Below are positions 26,501 through 35,139 of a stretch of 64,000 nt of DNA, in pieces. Numbering within the stretch: the first letter of the stretch is position 1; every line of letters begins with the position of its first letter. The notes under the pieces are model-generated. The model ran no database searches, was not told the origin of the DNA, and saw only the letters and a program-made list of their open reading frames with translations. The DNA lies in the NCBI RefSeq assembly GCF_015207705.1, contig NZ_JADEWI010000004.1:124001-188000 (forward strand), read 5' to 3'. This stretch comes from Nostoc sp. LEGE 06077 (lineage in GTDB: Bacteria > Cyanobacteriota > Cyanobacteriia > Cyanobacteriales > Nostocaceae). Both the position numbers and the translations under genes were made by a program.

Positions 26501-28677
26501 TCAACGAAAATGGAGAAATTACCGGACACATAGGGACAATTACAGATATTACCGAGAGTAAACTAGCAGAAGCAGCCTTACGTGAGAGTGCCGAACGAGA
26601 AAAAGCGATCGCCCAAGTAATTCAAAGAATGCGACAGACTTTAGATTTAAACACAATCTTTGCCGCCACCACCGAAGAACTACGCCAAATATTAAATTGC
26701 GATCGGGTGGTTGTCTATCGTTTTAATCCTGATTGGAGTGGTGAATTTGTCTCAGAGTCAGTGAGCCAAGGTTGGAAGTCTCTAATTTTAGAACAGAGAA
26801 ACGATCCCATTGTTACAAATAATGCTTTAGAAGATGGTCGATGCTTAGAAACAATTTTAGCAAATGCTACTTATCCCATTCAAGATACTTATTTACAAGC
26901 AACCCAAGGTGGTGTTTATAGCCAAAATGCGAATTTTCGTTGTGTTCAAGATATTTACAAAGCTGATTTTGATTCTTGTTACATAGATTTATTAGAGCGA
27001 TTTCAAGCCAAAGCTTATATTATTGTCCCCATTTTTTGCGGTAGCCAACTGTGGGGATTACTAGCCAGTTATCAAAATTCTAGCCCTCGGCAATGGAAAA
27101 CAGGAGAAGTTAATATTGTTGCTCAAATTGGCAATCATTTAGGAGTTGCTTTACAACAAGCTGAATTGCTTGCCCAAACTCAAAGACAATCAGCCGCATT
27201 ACAAGCAGCTGTGATTACTGCTGATGCTGCAAACAAAGCCAAAAGCGAATTTCTGGCCAACATGAGCCACGAATTACGCACACCACTCAACGCAATTCTC
27301 GGCTTTACACAAATAATGAGCTATGACCATGAACTATCAACAGAACATCTACAAAACCTAGCAATTATCAATCGTGCAGGCGAACATCTGCTTAACTTAA
27401 TCAACGACATCTTAGAAATGTCTAAAATTGAAGCAGGCAGAACTACATTAAATATTAGTAATTTTGACTTAATTGCCTTATTAGATAACATCGAAGAAAT
27501 GTTACGTTTGCGTGCCGAATCGAAAGGGTTGCAATTGCAATTTGAATATGCATCACAGTTACCAAAATATGTGCAAACAGATGAAAACAAACTGCGGCAA
27601 ATTTTACTCAATATCTTAGGAAATGCAATTAAATTTACTTCTACAGGCAGTGTGATTCTGCGTGTCAAATTAGCAGATAAAATAAATCAAGAACACCCAG
27701 ATACAGAGAATATTTCCCACTCTTTAATTTTCGAGGTACAAGATACAGGTGTTGGCATTTCTCCCCAAGAAATCGGTTTGTTGTTTCAAGCTTTTGGACA
27801 AACAGAAATTGGGCGTAAATTCCAACAGGGAACTGGACTAGGTTTAGCAATTAGTCGGAAATATGTGCAATTGATGGGGGGAGATATTACTGTCACTAGT
27901 CAAGAAGGTATTGGTAGTACTTTTACTTTCCAGATTGAGATTGATTTAGTCTTAACTAATCAAGTTCTAGTTAGGCAAACTCAATGCCGAGTTCTAGGTT
28001 TAGCACCAGGACAAACTGAGTATCGAATTCTAGTTGTGGATGATGTTTTAGAAAACCGTTTAGTATTAGTTAAATTGCTGCAAATTAAGGGTTTTATGGT
28101 GCGCGAAGCTGCAAATGGTCAGGAAGCTGTTAACTTATCGCAAGAATGGCAACCACATCTAATTTTTATGGATATGCGGATGCCTGTTATGGATGGCTAT
28201 ACAGCTACAAAGATGATTAAAGCTATAAATGAAGCAGTAGTTTTGTCTAATCTTCATCCTATGATTATTGCTTTAACTGCCCATGCTTTTGAGGAACAAC
28301 GAGAAGCAATACTAGCAGCAGGCTGTGATGATTTAATTAACAAGCCTTTCCGAGAGGAGCAAATATTAGCAAAAATTCAGCAATATTTAGATGTTAAATA
28401 TATTTATCAGGAAGAAAACCAACAAATTTTCAATGCAATGCAGCCCAATCTGATTCAGGAAGATTTATTATCTTGGTTAGCACAAATGCCAAATGAATGG
28501 TTGGCAAAACTACACAATGCTGCTGCTCAATGTAGTGATGATCTAATTTTAAAATTAATGTCAGATGTTACTGTAAACAATCATATTTTTCAACAATATT
28601 TAACTGATTTAGCTCAAAACTTCCAGTTTGAAAAACTTATGGAACTAACTAAAAATAATGGTATAAAGAATGGCTAA
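23539..28677 (+). CDS. Giant hybrid sensor histidine kinase with degenerate first receiver
   Basis: 1712 residues. Order: receiver-like domain (1-130), GAF (about 170-320), PAS (340-460), GAF (465-630), three PAS/PAC units (635-1015), phytochrome-type GAF (about 1020-1215; CDRVVVYRFNPDWSGEFVSE), HisKA (ANMSHELRTPLNAILGF, phospho-His near 1250), HATPase (G-boxes VQDTGVGIS and GTGLGLAISRK), a C-terminal receiver (LIFMDMRMPVMDGY), and a short tail. In the first receiver the phospho-acceptor Asp is Ala56 (LILLAVIMPEMDGY) and the conserved Ser/Thr is Cys (FLCP), so it cannot be phosphorylated normally. No transmembrane segments are seen, so it is a cytosolic sensor. Signal unknown; the last GAF resembles bilin-binding ones but I see no certain chromophore Cys. 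Confidence 0.9.
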   Translation: MYNQPIKIFLVDDQPEDLKFLTQILQCQNYQVQEFTSGKLAIEATIETPPDLILLAVIMPEMDGYTVCQHLKSNKQTQNIPIIFLCPIETLQDKEKFFALGVADYITKPLCSREILIRVQNHLYLPTQLKPEKFHPQQPELALAQTKDKSTEQTLKLLNLKLRNHNLVLTELVKNQILYQGDLKAALATITEAATKNLEIERTSVWLYNQTSTSIYCIDLFEQSLHQHSEGRTLDIADYPIYFQALQQEEVIAVENAQTDPRTQEFSQPYLALNIISILDTPIRLAGKTIGVLCLEVVGVLREWTLEDQNFARSLTNLVSLALEAREHQRADTARRASEAKLASAFKASPDPIILCTLPETRYIEVNDSFCRLFGYSRHQVIGHTDKELQIWVNSDESVFLTQILQQTKSLRNYEVDFRTSTGEIKIMLFSAEMIEIDGQKYVLGTAKDITERKQAENESRLLLLTSQAITRAVDVNSALKVVLRLICHSINWDFGEAWLPSDDGAVLEHSLVWYAEEIDLEEFSISSRTIKFALGEGLPGRIWQMRQPEWVEDVAAVGQPVFVRSQQATKVGLKAAFGVPILANGEVLAILVFFKRSAAVIDKRLLMLVGAVATQLGSLIQRKIIEAAHRQSEERLQLALEASDLGLWDWNLITDEAYCGSQWKQTLGYKGEHLANVSQTLEQFLHPEDVSIVSSALKAHLQGGNAVYEVEYRMRCVDGSWKWIQSRGKIVEYDEWGQPLRMIGTHKDITERKTLEREIALREAYLNAFFSSAPVGMNILDNQLRYVQVNQVLADINGLSQQEHIGKTMYEIIPEIEPLVMPFYKHVLSTGQEILNVEVSTSTPKQPGKIGYFLTSYFPIPGEDNCISGVGTVVIEISDRKQAELALQASRLRYQTLAEASPVGIYHTDKLGHCIYLNQRWCDITGLEQSQAMGAGWAKALHPDDRDRVFAMWYEAAAAKSLYKCEHRFLRPDGQSVWVICQAIPEINENGEITGHIGTITDITESKLAEAALRESAEREKAIAQVIQRMRQTLDLNTIFAATTEELRQILNCDRVVVYRFNPDWSGEFVSESVSQGWKSLILEQRNDPIVTNNALEDGRCLETILANATYPIQDTYLQATQGGVYSQNANFRCVQDIYKADFDSCYIDLLERFQAKAYIIVPIFCGSQLWGLLASYQNSSPRQWKTGEVNIVAQIGNHLGVALQQAELLAQTQRQSAALQAAVITADAANKAKSEFLANMSHELRTPLNAILGFTQIMSYDHELSTEHLQNLAIINRAGEHLLNLINDILEMSKIEAGRTTLNISNFDLIALLDNIEEMLRLRAESKGLQLQFEYASQLPKYVQTDENKLRQILLNILGNAIKFTSTGSVILRVKLADKINQEHPDTENISHSLIFEVQDTGVGISPQEIGLLFQAFGQTEIGRKFQQGTGLGLAISRKYVQLMGGDITVTSQEGIGSTFTFQIEIDLVLTNQVLVRQTQCRVLGLAPGQTEYRILVVDDVLENRLVLVKLLQIKGFMVREAANGQEAVNLSQEWQPHLIFMDMRMPVMDGYTATKMIKAINEAVVLSNLHPMIIALTAHAFEEQREAILAAGCDDLINKPFREEQILAKIQQYLDVKYIYQEENQQIFNAMQPNLIQEDLLSWLAQMPNEWLAKLHNAAAQCSDDLILKLMSDVTVNNHIFQQYLTDLAQNFQFEKLMELTKNNGIKNG

Positions 28678-28802
28678 TTACTGATAAGTAGAACGACTCA
28701 AAAAAACAAACTATGTGAATAAAAATTAACTATGCTAAAACCCTCTTCACTCCTGTCTTGTCCTAGCGATAAATATTCACAACGACTTACTTACTAAATC
28801 AC

Positions 28803-29288
28803 TTACCATAATTTAATTAATTGCTTACTTTGCAAAAATAAATCAAATCTGTGGATATCTTTTTCACTTTCAAAAGCAGCAACTGGTAAGTAATAAAATT
28901 GGGCTTTGGTCATGTATAAAAAATAATAGTCAGCTTTTTTGGTAACTTTGAAGAAGTGTGAATAATTCAGTTTAATGATACTACCATCTTCATAAAATAG
29001 GGCAAAAAAGTTTTCATCAATTTCACAGTATCTATTTTGAAAATTTAAGGCGGAACTTCGTTTTTGCACTTGAAATAACAAGGGCAAAGATACAAAATAG
29101 GCGATTAAGCCGACTAAATATATTAACCACCAATCAAAACGATTTTGTATAACTGCAAAAATAATATTTATTACTAATAAAACTACTAATATAATAAAAG
29201 TAATTTTCATCCGCCTGTAATAGTCAAAAGTTAACAGGTTGCGTAATTGTTTGGGTGTGATTTCAAAAGTTTTAGTTTTGATTTGCAT
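28803..29288 (-). CDS. YcxB-like membrane protein
   Basis: 161 residues from ATG 29286-29288. An upstream in-frame TTG at 29306 is possible but lacks a better ribosome site. After a short cytosolic lead (MQIKTKTFEITPKQLRNLL) come two adjacent membrane helices (ITFIILVVLLVINIIFAVI and WWLIYLVGLIAYFVSLPLLF). A soluble C-terminal part then carries the aromatic YcxB pattern (ENFFALFYEDGSIIKLNYSHFFKV...YFLYMTKAQFYYLPVAAF). Function of the family is unknown. It lies 18 bp after the CocE-like gene, so the two are co-transcribed. Confidence 0.75.
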   Translation of the reverse strand: MQIKTKTFEITPKQLRNLLTFDYYRRMKITFIILVVLLVINIIFAVIQNRFDWWLIYLVGLIAYFVSLPLLFQVQKRSSALNFQNRYCEIDENFFALFYEDGSIIKLNYSHFFKVTKKADYYFLYMTKAQFYYLPVAAFESEKDIHRFDLFLQSKQLIKLW

Positions 29289-29306
29289 GATTTTAGAAAA
29301 ACTCAA

Positions 29307-30935
29307 TTAAATCACTGGTAAGCGAATTTGCGAACTGCGATCGCCGCCACAATGGACTGTTAAAGTGATAATCTGGGCATTGAATAAATCAGTGCTATTC
29401 ATCACTGCGCCATGACCAGAGTTCATGGTGTATGCCGGAAAACAAGCTGCGCTTAAACTCAAACGCAAGGCATTACCTTTAGCAATGCGTACACAAGTGG
29501 TTTGCAGTTGAATTTTCACCGGGACGGCAGTTGTTTGTGAACAATGCACATACCCCTGCGTCAAATTATATACTTTACCATCAGGTTGTAGTTGCGATAG
29601 TACCACGCATAAATCATAACTAGGTTTATCAGTGCTGCAATCAATCTCTACAACTACATCTCCTAATAAATGTAAGTCTTCTGTGAGTGGTTGACTAGTA
29701 TAAGTTAAAACATCTGAACGACAATCAATGTGCGATCGCTCAAATACTCCGGCGGGGATTCCGGCATGACCGCCTAAAGATGGTACTGGTCGCCAAGGGT
29801 CGTGAACTAACACATCTTGATTGCTGGGGAGCCGCTGCGTTGCTGAGTTTTGAGTGCTGAGTATTCCTGAGTCTTCGCGGATGCTGGCTAGTCCGGTAGT
29901 TGACAAAAAATAAGATTTCTGGTTATCTGTGTTTAAAGTGGGGGAAGTGCGCCAAATATTACTACCCATTTCAAACAGGCAAATAGAAGATTCCTGCAAT
30001 AAGCCTGTATCTATATCTTTCAAAAACTGGTCAAACCAACGGATTTGCATTCTATCGACAGGACTAGCTGCTTTAGCTCCAAAGTCCACTTCACTAACTT
30101 TTCGACCCCAAGGCAAATGCGCCCAAGGCCCAACTAATAAATGCTGGGGTTTAGTGCTACGGGCGGCCATATCTTTGTATAAATGCAGGGTACCGCGCAG
30201 GTAAGTATCAAACCAGCCTCCAATGTGAAACATGGGCAAATCAACAGCTTGCAAATGATGCTTGGGTGAAAGTTCTTCCCAATAAGTATCGGGTTGGGGA
30301 TGTGCAGCCCATTCATGATAAAACGACTCTGGGGCAAGTTGTTGGAGAATTTCAGGATTATTGACAGGCAAGTTACGTGCCGCTGTTAACAAAGCTTGGT
30401 AGGCTGTTTGATCATTCCGTAGACGCGCAGTTTCTGTGGCTAATTGAATTGCCCAAGCGAGATTTGTTTGCAAACATAATGCGCCGCCTTCATAAGCCCA
30501 ATCTGTATACAAATCATAACCAATCATCGCCGGACAAATTGTTTTTAAAGCGCTGGGTTGAGCCGCAGCAGCGTAGAGTTGAGTCATTCCCTGATAGGAA
30601 AAACCATACATCCCAACTTTGCCATTACTTCCAGGTAAATGTGCTGCCCAATGTATGCTATCTTCACCATCCACAATTTCATGAGCAAATAACTTAAATT
30701 CCCCGGCGGAAGTACCGCGTCCGCGCACATCTTGAATCACAACAATATAACCGTGGGCAGCATACCAACTTGGATGAGCATAAACAACAGTTGAGGCGAT
30801 CGCTCTACCATAAGGTTGCCGCATTAATAATACCGGAAAATTCTCTGTTGCATCGGGGCGATAGATATCTGCATCCAGACGGACACCATCGCGGGTGTAC
30901 ATTGATGCAGTTTGTTTGGGAAGGATTTTATACAT
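29307..30935 (-). CDS. CocE/NonD-family hydrolase (S15 peptidase-like)
   Basis: 542 residues. The alpha/beta-hydrolase core shows VLLMRQPYGRAIAS, VVIQDVRGRGTSAGEF, the nucleophile elbow GMYGFSYQGMTQLYAAA (Ser near residue 112), and later HIGGWFDTYLRGTLHLYKDM and LLVGPWAHLPWG (catalytic His). The C-terminal third is the jelly-roll X-Pro dipeptidyl-peptidase domain (EDLHLLGDVVVEIDCSTDKP). Members cleave esters or Xaa-Pro peptides; the substrate here is unknown. No signal peptide is seen, so it is probably cytosolic. Confidence 0.92.
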   Translation of the reverse strand: MYKILPKQTASMYTRDGVRLDADIYRPDATENFPVLLMRQPYGRAIASTVVYAHPSWYAAHGYIVVIQDVRGRGTSAGEFKLFAHEIVDGEDSIHWAAHLPGSNGKVGMYGFSYQGMTQLYAAAAQPSALKTICPAMIGYDLYTDWAYEGGALCLQTNLAWAIQLATETARLRNDQTAYQALLTAARNLPVNNPEILQQLAPESFYHEWAAHPQPDTYWEELSPKHHLQAVDLPMFHIGGWFDTYLRGTLHLYKDMAARSTKPQHLLVGPWAHLPWGRKVSEVDFGAKAASPVDRMQIRWFDQFLKDIDTGLLQESSICLFEMGSNIWRTSPTLNTDNQKSYFLSTTGLASIREDSGILSTQNSATQRLPSNQDVLVHDPWRPVPSLGGHAGIPAGVFERSHIDCRSDVLTYTSQPLTEDLHLLGDVVVEIDCSTDKPSYDLCVVLSQLQPDGKVYNLTQGYVHCSQTTAVPVKIQLQTTCVRIAKGNALRLSLSAACFPAYTMNSGHGAVMNSTDLFNAQIITLTVHCGGDRSSQIRLPVI

Positions 30936-31003
30936 GGATATGATGGCGGATGTTCAAAATAACCACAAATGGGCAGATTAAAATCATGCAGATGATTATA
31001 TGT

Positions 31004-31123
31004 TAGGACTTACGCACTAGTTACGGAATAACGTAGACGCGATAGCGGCTTGCCGCAGGCTACCACAGAGACGCAGAGAACACAGAGAAATGAGAGTTTG
31101 AGAGGTTTTTTGCGTAAGTCCTA
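31004..31123. mobile_element. 120-bp MITE with perfect terminal repeats and TSD
   Basis: TAGGACTTACGCA (31004-31016) is the exact reverse complement of TGCGTAAGTCCTA (31111-31123). The pentamer TATGT lies immediately outside both ends (30999-31003 and 31124-31128) as a target-site duplication. There is no coding capacity. This is a complete non-autonomous insertion element that must be moved by a transposase encoded elsewhere. It sits between the CocE-like gene and a small membrane protein gene. Confidence 0.88.
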
Positions 31124-31287
31124 TATGTATCTATCGGGGGAATTCTATATGAATATATGATATTACTTACTGCTCTAATTTCAGCAATTAGATGTATGTG
31201 TGATATTTGGCTTAGTGTTTTAATGTAATTAAGGTAATGACAATTTGTAGAAGCTAATCATTTTTAGCTAATTAGAAATCTCATCTT

Positions 31288-31560
31288 ATGGAAAATACAT
31301 TAGTTGATAAAACCTTCCGTGACAGCAGTGGCAATATTGTAATTGCTCAACCGCCAAATCCACCGCTAATTCTTTGGGTGGTAGCGAGTTTACTAACTTT
31401 AATTGTTCCCAGTGGCACCATTAATACGGTGTTACATATCCTGGCGAATGGCGCTTTGTTTACTTGGGCGTGGCTGGAATTATTTCAAGGTGTTAATTAT
31501 TTTCGCAGAGCTTTAGGTTTAGCTGTGCTGATTGGTCTGATTATATTCCAAATTCAGTAG
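31288..31560 (+). CDS. Small conserved membrane protein
   Basis: 90 residues. A 25-residue polar N-terminus (MENTLVDKTFRDSSGNIVIA) is followed by three hydrophobic segments (PLILWVVASLLTLIVP, TVLHILANGALFTWAWLELF, and ALGLAVLIGLIIFQI). A short YFRR turn lies before the last helix. I know similar small proteins from other cyanobacteria without a function. It converges with plsY, with a shared hairpin between. Confidence 0.7.
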   Translation: MENTLVDKTFRDSSGNIVIAQPPNPPLILWVVASLLTLIVPSGTINTVLHILANGALFTWAWLELFQGVNYFRRALGLAVLIGLIIFQIQ

Positions 31561-31575
31561 TGATTTATCTAATGA

Positions 31576-31636
31576 GAATTTAGGAGTAAGGAAGCCCAAA
31601 TTCAGAATTTTATTCTGTTGGCTGACTCCTAAATTC
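31576..31636. terminator. Hairpin between convergent genes
   Basis: GAATTTAGGAGT (31576-31587) pairs perfectly with ACTCCTAAATTC (31625-31636), with a nested CAGAAT/ATTCTG hairpin inside. It lies between the stop at 31560 (rightward) and the plsY stop at 31654 (leftward), and probably ends both transcripts. Confidence 0.65.
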
Positions 31637-31653
31637 TGACTTCTGATTTTTCT

Positions 31654-32343
31654 TCAAGCTGTTTGTTCTGTATTTTCTGTTTCTGTGACTAACTTCTGAC
31701 CAATTTTTGGTTCAGTACCAGCTAACAGTCGCTCTACATTACTGCGGTGGCGGACAATTACATACAATCCACCAACAATACCAAACAAAATATAAGGTAA
31801 TGGTTGATGGAAAATTACCATAAAAATAGAAACAGCGATCGCCCCAGTAATCGAACTCAAGGATACAATGCGAGAAATTGCCACAACAACGGCAAATACT
31901 CCCAAAGTTGCCAAACCAACTTGCCAACTCATCGCTAATAATATTCCTAAACTAGTAGCGACAGATTTTCCACCTGTGAAGCCGAGAAAAATTGATTTAC
32001 TATGTCCTAAAATGGCAGCTAACCCAACTAAAGTTACTATCGAGGGTTGCCATAATCCTAAATCTATATTTGCCGGGATCAACTCTGAAGTCTCGGCAAA
32101 GTTAAATAAAGTATAAACTAGAGCGATCGCTAATACTCCTTTTAAGCAATCAAGCCCTAAAACAAATGCTCCTGGAACTTTACCCAAAGTTCTTAGTACA
32201 TTGGTGGCTCCCGTTGAGCCTGAACCCACTTCTCGAATATCAATACCTTTTAACTGTTTAACAGCAATATAGCCAGTGGGAAAAGAACCCAGCAAGTAAG
32301 CTACTACTAAAATAGCCCCACACAAACTTAACCAAATAGCCAT
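31654..32343 (-). CDS. plsY: Acyl-phosphate:glycerol-3-phosphate acyltransferase PlsY
   Basis: 229 residues from ATG 32341-32343 (an in-frame TTG 15 bases upstream is less likely). Signature motifs of PlsY are all present: GSFPTGYIAVKQLKGIDIRE, GSGSTGATNVLRTLGK, then GLDCLKG, and later FLGFTGGKSVATSLG. Five hydrophobic segments fit the inner-membrane enzyme that acylates glycerol-3-phosphate from acyl-phosphate in the first step of phospholipid synthesis. It stands alone between a convergent small gene and the drug-export operon. Confidence 0.96.
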   Translation of the reverse strand: MAIWLSLCGAILVVAYLLGSFPTGYIAVKQLKGIDIREVGSGSTGATNVLRTLGKVPGAFVLGLDCLKGVLAIALVYTLFNFAETSELIPANIDLGLWQPSIVTLVGLAAILGHSKSIFLGFTGGKSVATSLGILLAMSWQVGLATLGVFAVVVAISRIVSLSSITGAIAVSIFMVIFHQPLPYILFGIVGGLYVIVRHRSNVERLLAGTEPKIGQKLVTETENTEQTA

Positions 32344-32554
32344 AAACAATCCAAACAAGTCAAGAGTCTGTAGTCAATAGTTTGACATAATCCCCGCAAT
32401 TCAATTGCAGGGATTTTAGCCTCAACCCAGAAAATGTAAGTAGTTGCACCAAATTAAATTCATTCGTGGAGGTAGGGAACGGGGAACAGCAAAAGAATGT
32501 GTGTAATTAATTCTGTGTGAGTAGTTACAACTTGAATGCCCACCAGATGATGAT

Positions 32555-33823
32555 CTAATCTAATTCTTGCAAAGCTCCTAGTTTAACCATACCTGGCCAA
32601 ACTTTCGCAACAGCTATCACTACCAGAATAGTGCCAATACCGCCGCCGACAACCGCCGCAATGGGGCCAAACACCGCCGCCGCTAAACCGGATTCAAAAC
32701 CACCCAATTCATTAGAAGCACTGATAAATACGCTATTAATTGCTGCTACTCGGCCACGTAAATGATCGGGTGTTCTAATTTGGACTAAAGTATGGCGAAT
32801 GACAACACTAATACTATCTAATGCTCCACTCAAGACCAACATGAGTAGGGATAGCCAAAACCAACGCGATAGACCAAAAATAATGGTGACAACGCCAAAG
32901 CCAACGACTGACCAAAGTAAGGCTGGCCCGGCTTTACGTAATGGTGGAAGATATGCCAAACTCACCGCCATAATTAGCGCCCCGATGGAAGGGGCGGCTT
33001 GCAGGTAGCCTAATTCTACTGGCCCGACGCGCAAGATATCTTTGGCAAAAATTGGTAATAGAGCGATCGCACCGCCAAATAATACCGCAAACATATCGAG
33101 GGTAATTGCCGCTAAAATCAATTGATTCTGCCAGAGAAATTTCATCCCGGCGGAGAGTGCTTGCAGAGAAATTGGTTCTTTAGCGCGGGTATTTGGTTGC
33201 TCTTTAATTGCAGCGGTGAGACAGAAACAGAAAAAAGCCGCGATCGCCGCTAATATATATACCCCTGTTGCACTTCCCAGCAAAGCAATGCCAAATCCAC
33301 CCAAGGCGGGGCCAATCACGGCGGCTAACTGAAAACTACTACTGTTCCAAGTGGCGGCGTTGGTAAAGGCACTCACGGGTATTAACTGCCACATTAAAGC
33401 ATCACCCGCAGGTTTGAGAAATGCCCTGGCTACACCAGATAACATCAAGCAGGCATAAATGAGAAATATTGCACCCTTAGTATAGGAAAGTACAGCTAGA
33501 GTCAGGGAACAAAGAGCGAGTAAAATGATTGAAGATAAAACTGTGATTTTGCGATCGCGGCGATCGGCTAAATCTCCGGCAATTAAGGTGAGAGCAATAA
33601 TGGGTAAGACTTGGGCGAGTCCCACCCCGCCTAACGCTAAAGCTGAATCGGTGCGTTCATAAAGTTCCCAGCCGATAGCTACAGTCTGCATTTGCGAACC
33701 AGTAAATAGCAGCAAACGCCCGATGGTAAATAATCTATAGTCTCGAAATCTTAGAGCCGCGAAGGGATCATGTTGTCCAGGCTCATGACTCTGGGGGGTG
33801 GATTTCCGTTTGATCGAAGACAT
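32555..33823 (-). CDS. MFS transporter, multidrug-efflux-like
   Basis: 422 residues with about twelve membrane helices. It carries the MFS loop 2-3 motif GDLADRRDRKITVLSS near residue 80, the loop VAIGWELYERTDSALALG typical of the enterobactin exporter/MFS_3 group, and a repeat-related loop in the second half. It overlaps the MarR gene by 41 bp (start 33823 inside the MarR frame), so translation is probably coupled. Likely exports a drug or secondary metabolite by proton antiport; the substrate is unknown. Confidence 0.9.
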   Translation of the reverse strand: MSSIKRKSTPQSHEPGQHDPFAALRFRDYRLFTIGRLLLFTGSQMQTVAIGWELYERTDSALALGGVGLAQVLPIIALTLIAGDLADRRDRKITVLSSIILLALCSLTLAVLSYTKGAIFLIYACLMLSGVARAFLKPAGDALMWQLIPVSAFTNAATWNSSSFQLAAVIGPALGGFGIALLGSATGVYILAAIAAFFCFCLTAAIKEQPNTRAKEPISLQALSAGMKFLWQNQLILAAITLDMFAVLFGGAIALLPIFAKDILRVGPVELGYLQAAPSIGALIMAVSLAYLPPLRKAGPALLWSVVGFGVVTIIFGLSRWFWLSLLMLVLSGALDSISVVIRHTLVQIRTPDHLRGRVAAINSVFISASNELGGFESGLAAAVFGPIAAVVGGGIGTILVVIAVAKVWPGMVKLGALQELD

Positions 33824-34262
33824 TTTTTAAGAAGGTTAACCCTTGTTCTATCTGGGCAAATTCTTCGGCTGACAGACTATTGAGAATGTCAGCAATTTGA
33901 GCGCGAGTATGATTGAGAGATTGCTGAAGATGGTACTTTCCCTCGTCAGTTAAATTGAGAACTATCCGCCGTCGCTCTTGGGGATGGTGTTCCCGTTGGA
34001 CTAAATTGCGTTGTACTAGCCGTTCTATGGTTGCTGAAGCTGTCGCCGAGGTGACACCGAGATGTTCTGCTAAACCAGATAGTGAACCACCAGGATTACG
34101 ATTGATAAATGCCAGCGATCGCAACTGAGGAATTGACAAAAACCCGGCGTTATGCTCTCGCATTTCCTTCCTGATAAACCGCATCACTAATGGAATAGTA
34201 TCCATTACTTTGGCAGCACATTCTTCAGAAGTCGCACCATGTGAGGGTTTATCAAGCTTCAT
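33783..34262 (-). CDS. MarR-family transcriptional regulator
   Basis: 159 residues. The winged helix shows LSGLAEHLGVTSATASATIERL (recognition helix region) and LVQREHHPQERRRIVLNLTDEGKYHL (wing), flanked by dimerisation helices. It probably represses this operon and is released by the exported compound (inference). It lies between the ABC-2 permease gene (19 bp gap) and the MFS gene (overlap). Confidence 0.93.
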   Translation of the reverse strand: MKLDKPSHGATSEECAAKVMDTIPLVMRFIRKEMREHNAGFLSIPQLRSLAFINRNPGGSLSGLAEHLGVTSATASATIERLVQRNLVQREHHPQERRRIVLNLTDEGKYHLQQSLNHTRAQIADILNSLSAEEFAQIEQGLTFLKNVFDQTEIHPPES

Positions 34263-34281
34263 CGGCTAGTCATTCTCCTAC

Positions 34282-35139
34282 TTACATTGCCACCCGTGGA
34301 TAAAGTTTCCCACAGATGAGGGTTAATATTATTAATGTTAGTAGGAGAATTGTACAATCCAAACCAAACCCATAAAGACTAGTGCCGTTAAGTAGCATTG
34401 TGCCACGTAAAGCGTCAACCTCATAAGTTAAGGGGTTGATATGAGAAATAAATTTTAGCCAGTCAGGCATTAAGGAAATGGGATAAATGGCATTACTGGC
34501 GAAAAACAACGGCATGGTTAATAATTGCCCAATTCCGGTCATTCTTTCTCTGGTTTTCACCAAACAGCCAATAATTAGGGAAAAAATACAAAAGCAACTC
34601 GCACCCATCAGCACGATTAATAACACTTTAATGATTGCCAAGGGATGCAAATTTAGTTTCACGCCTAATAGCAGCGCCAATCCATAAATGATAAATACTT
34701 GGGACAAACACCGTACGCCACAAGCAACGGCTTTGCCTAACACCATTGCAACGCGGGGTGTAGGACTAGCTAAAAATTTATGCACAATCCCTAAATCTCG
34801 TTCCCAAACCAGGGTCATCCCCCCAGTAAAAATGGCAACAAACAGTACACTCTGAGCGAGAATCCCCGCCGTCATAAAATCTAAATAAGGCAGATTTCCG
34901 CCTGTAGGAATGGCTCTAATTTTGGAGAAGACTTGCCCAAATATGAGTAACCACAGTGCTGGCTGGACGGCTCTGACGGCTAAATCGGTGGGATCATGGC
35001 GGAGTTTGCGAATTTCTAATTCGGCGATCGCTAATGTTTTGACAATTAACTCACTCAATGCAGAGATAAAATTATGTTTGCGCGTCGCTTTGGTTCTAGC
35101 CCAACCGTTGAGCAGTACGCCGGGTTCTTGCTGTGTCAC
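34282..35139 (-). CDS. ABC-2 type permease (DrrB-like)
   Basis: 285 residues from a GTG start at 35137-35139, supported by AGGAG about 9 bases upstream. Six hydrophobic segments follow a cytosolic N-terminus, with the ABC-2 signature region near the C-terminus (MPLFFASNAIYPISLMPDWL then NPLTYEVDALRG). It pairs with the ATPase gene just upstream, whose end overlaps its start by 44 bp. Together they form a DrrAB-type exporter, a family that pumps anthracyclines, antibiotics or lipids. Confidence 0.92.
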   Translation of the reverse strand: MTQQEPGVLLNGWARTKATRKHNFISALSELIVKTLAIAELEIRKLRHDPTDLAVRAVQPALWLLIFGQVFSKIRAIPTGGNLPYLDFMTAGILAQSVLFVAIFTGGMTLVWERDLGIVHKFLASPTPRVAMVLGKAVACGVRCLSQVFIIYGLALLLGVKLNLHPLAIIKVLLIVLMGASCFCIFSLIIGCLVKTRERMTGIGQLLTMPLFFASNAIYPISLMPDWLKFISHINPLTYEVDALRGTMLLNGTSLYGFGLDCTILLLTLIILTLICGKLYPRVAM

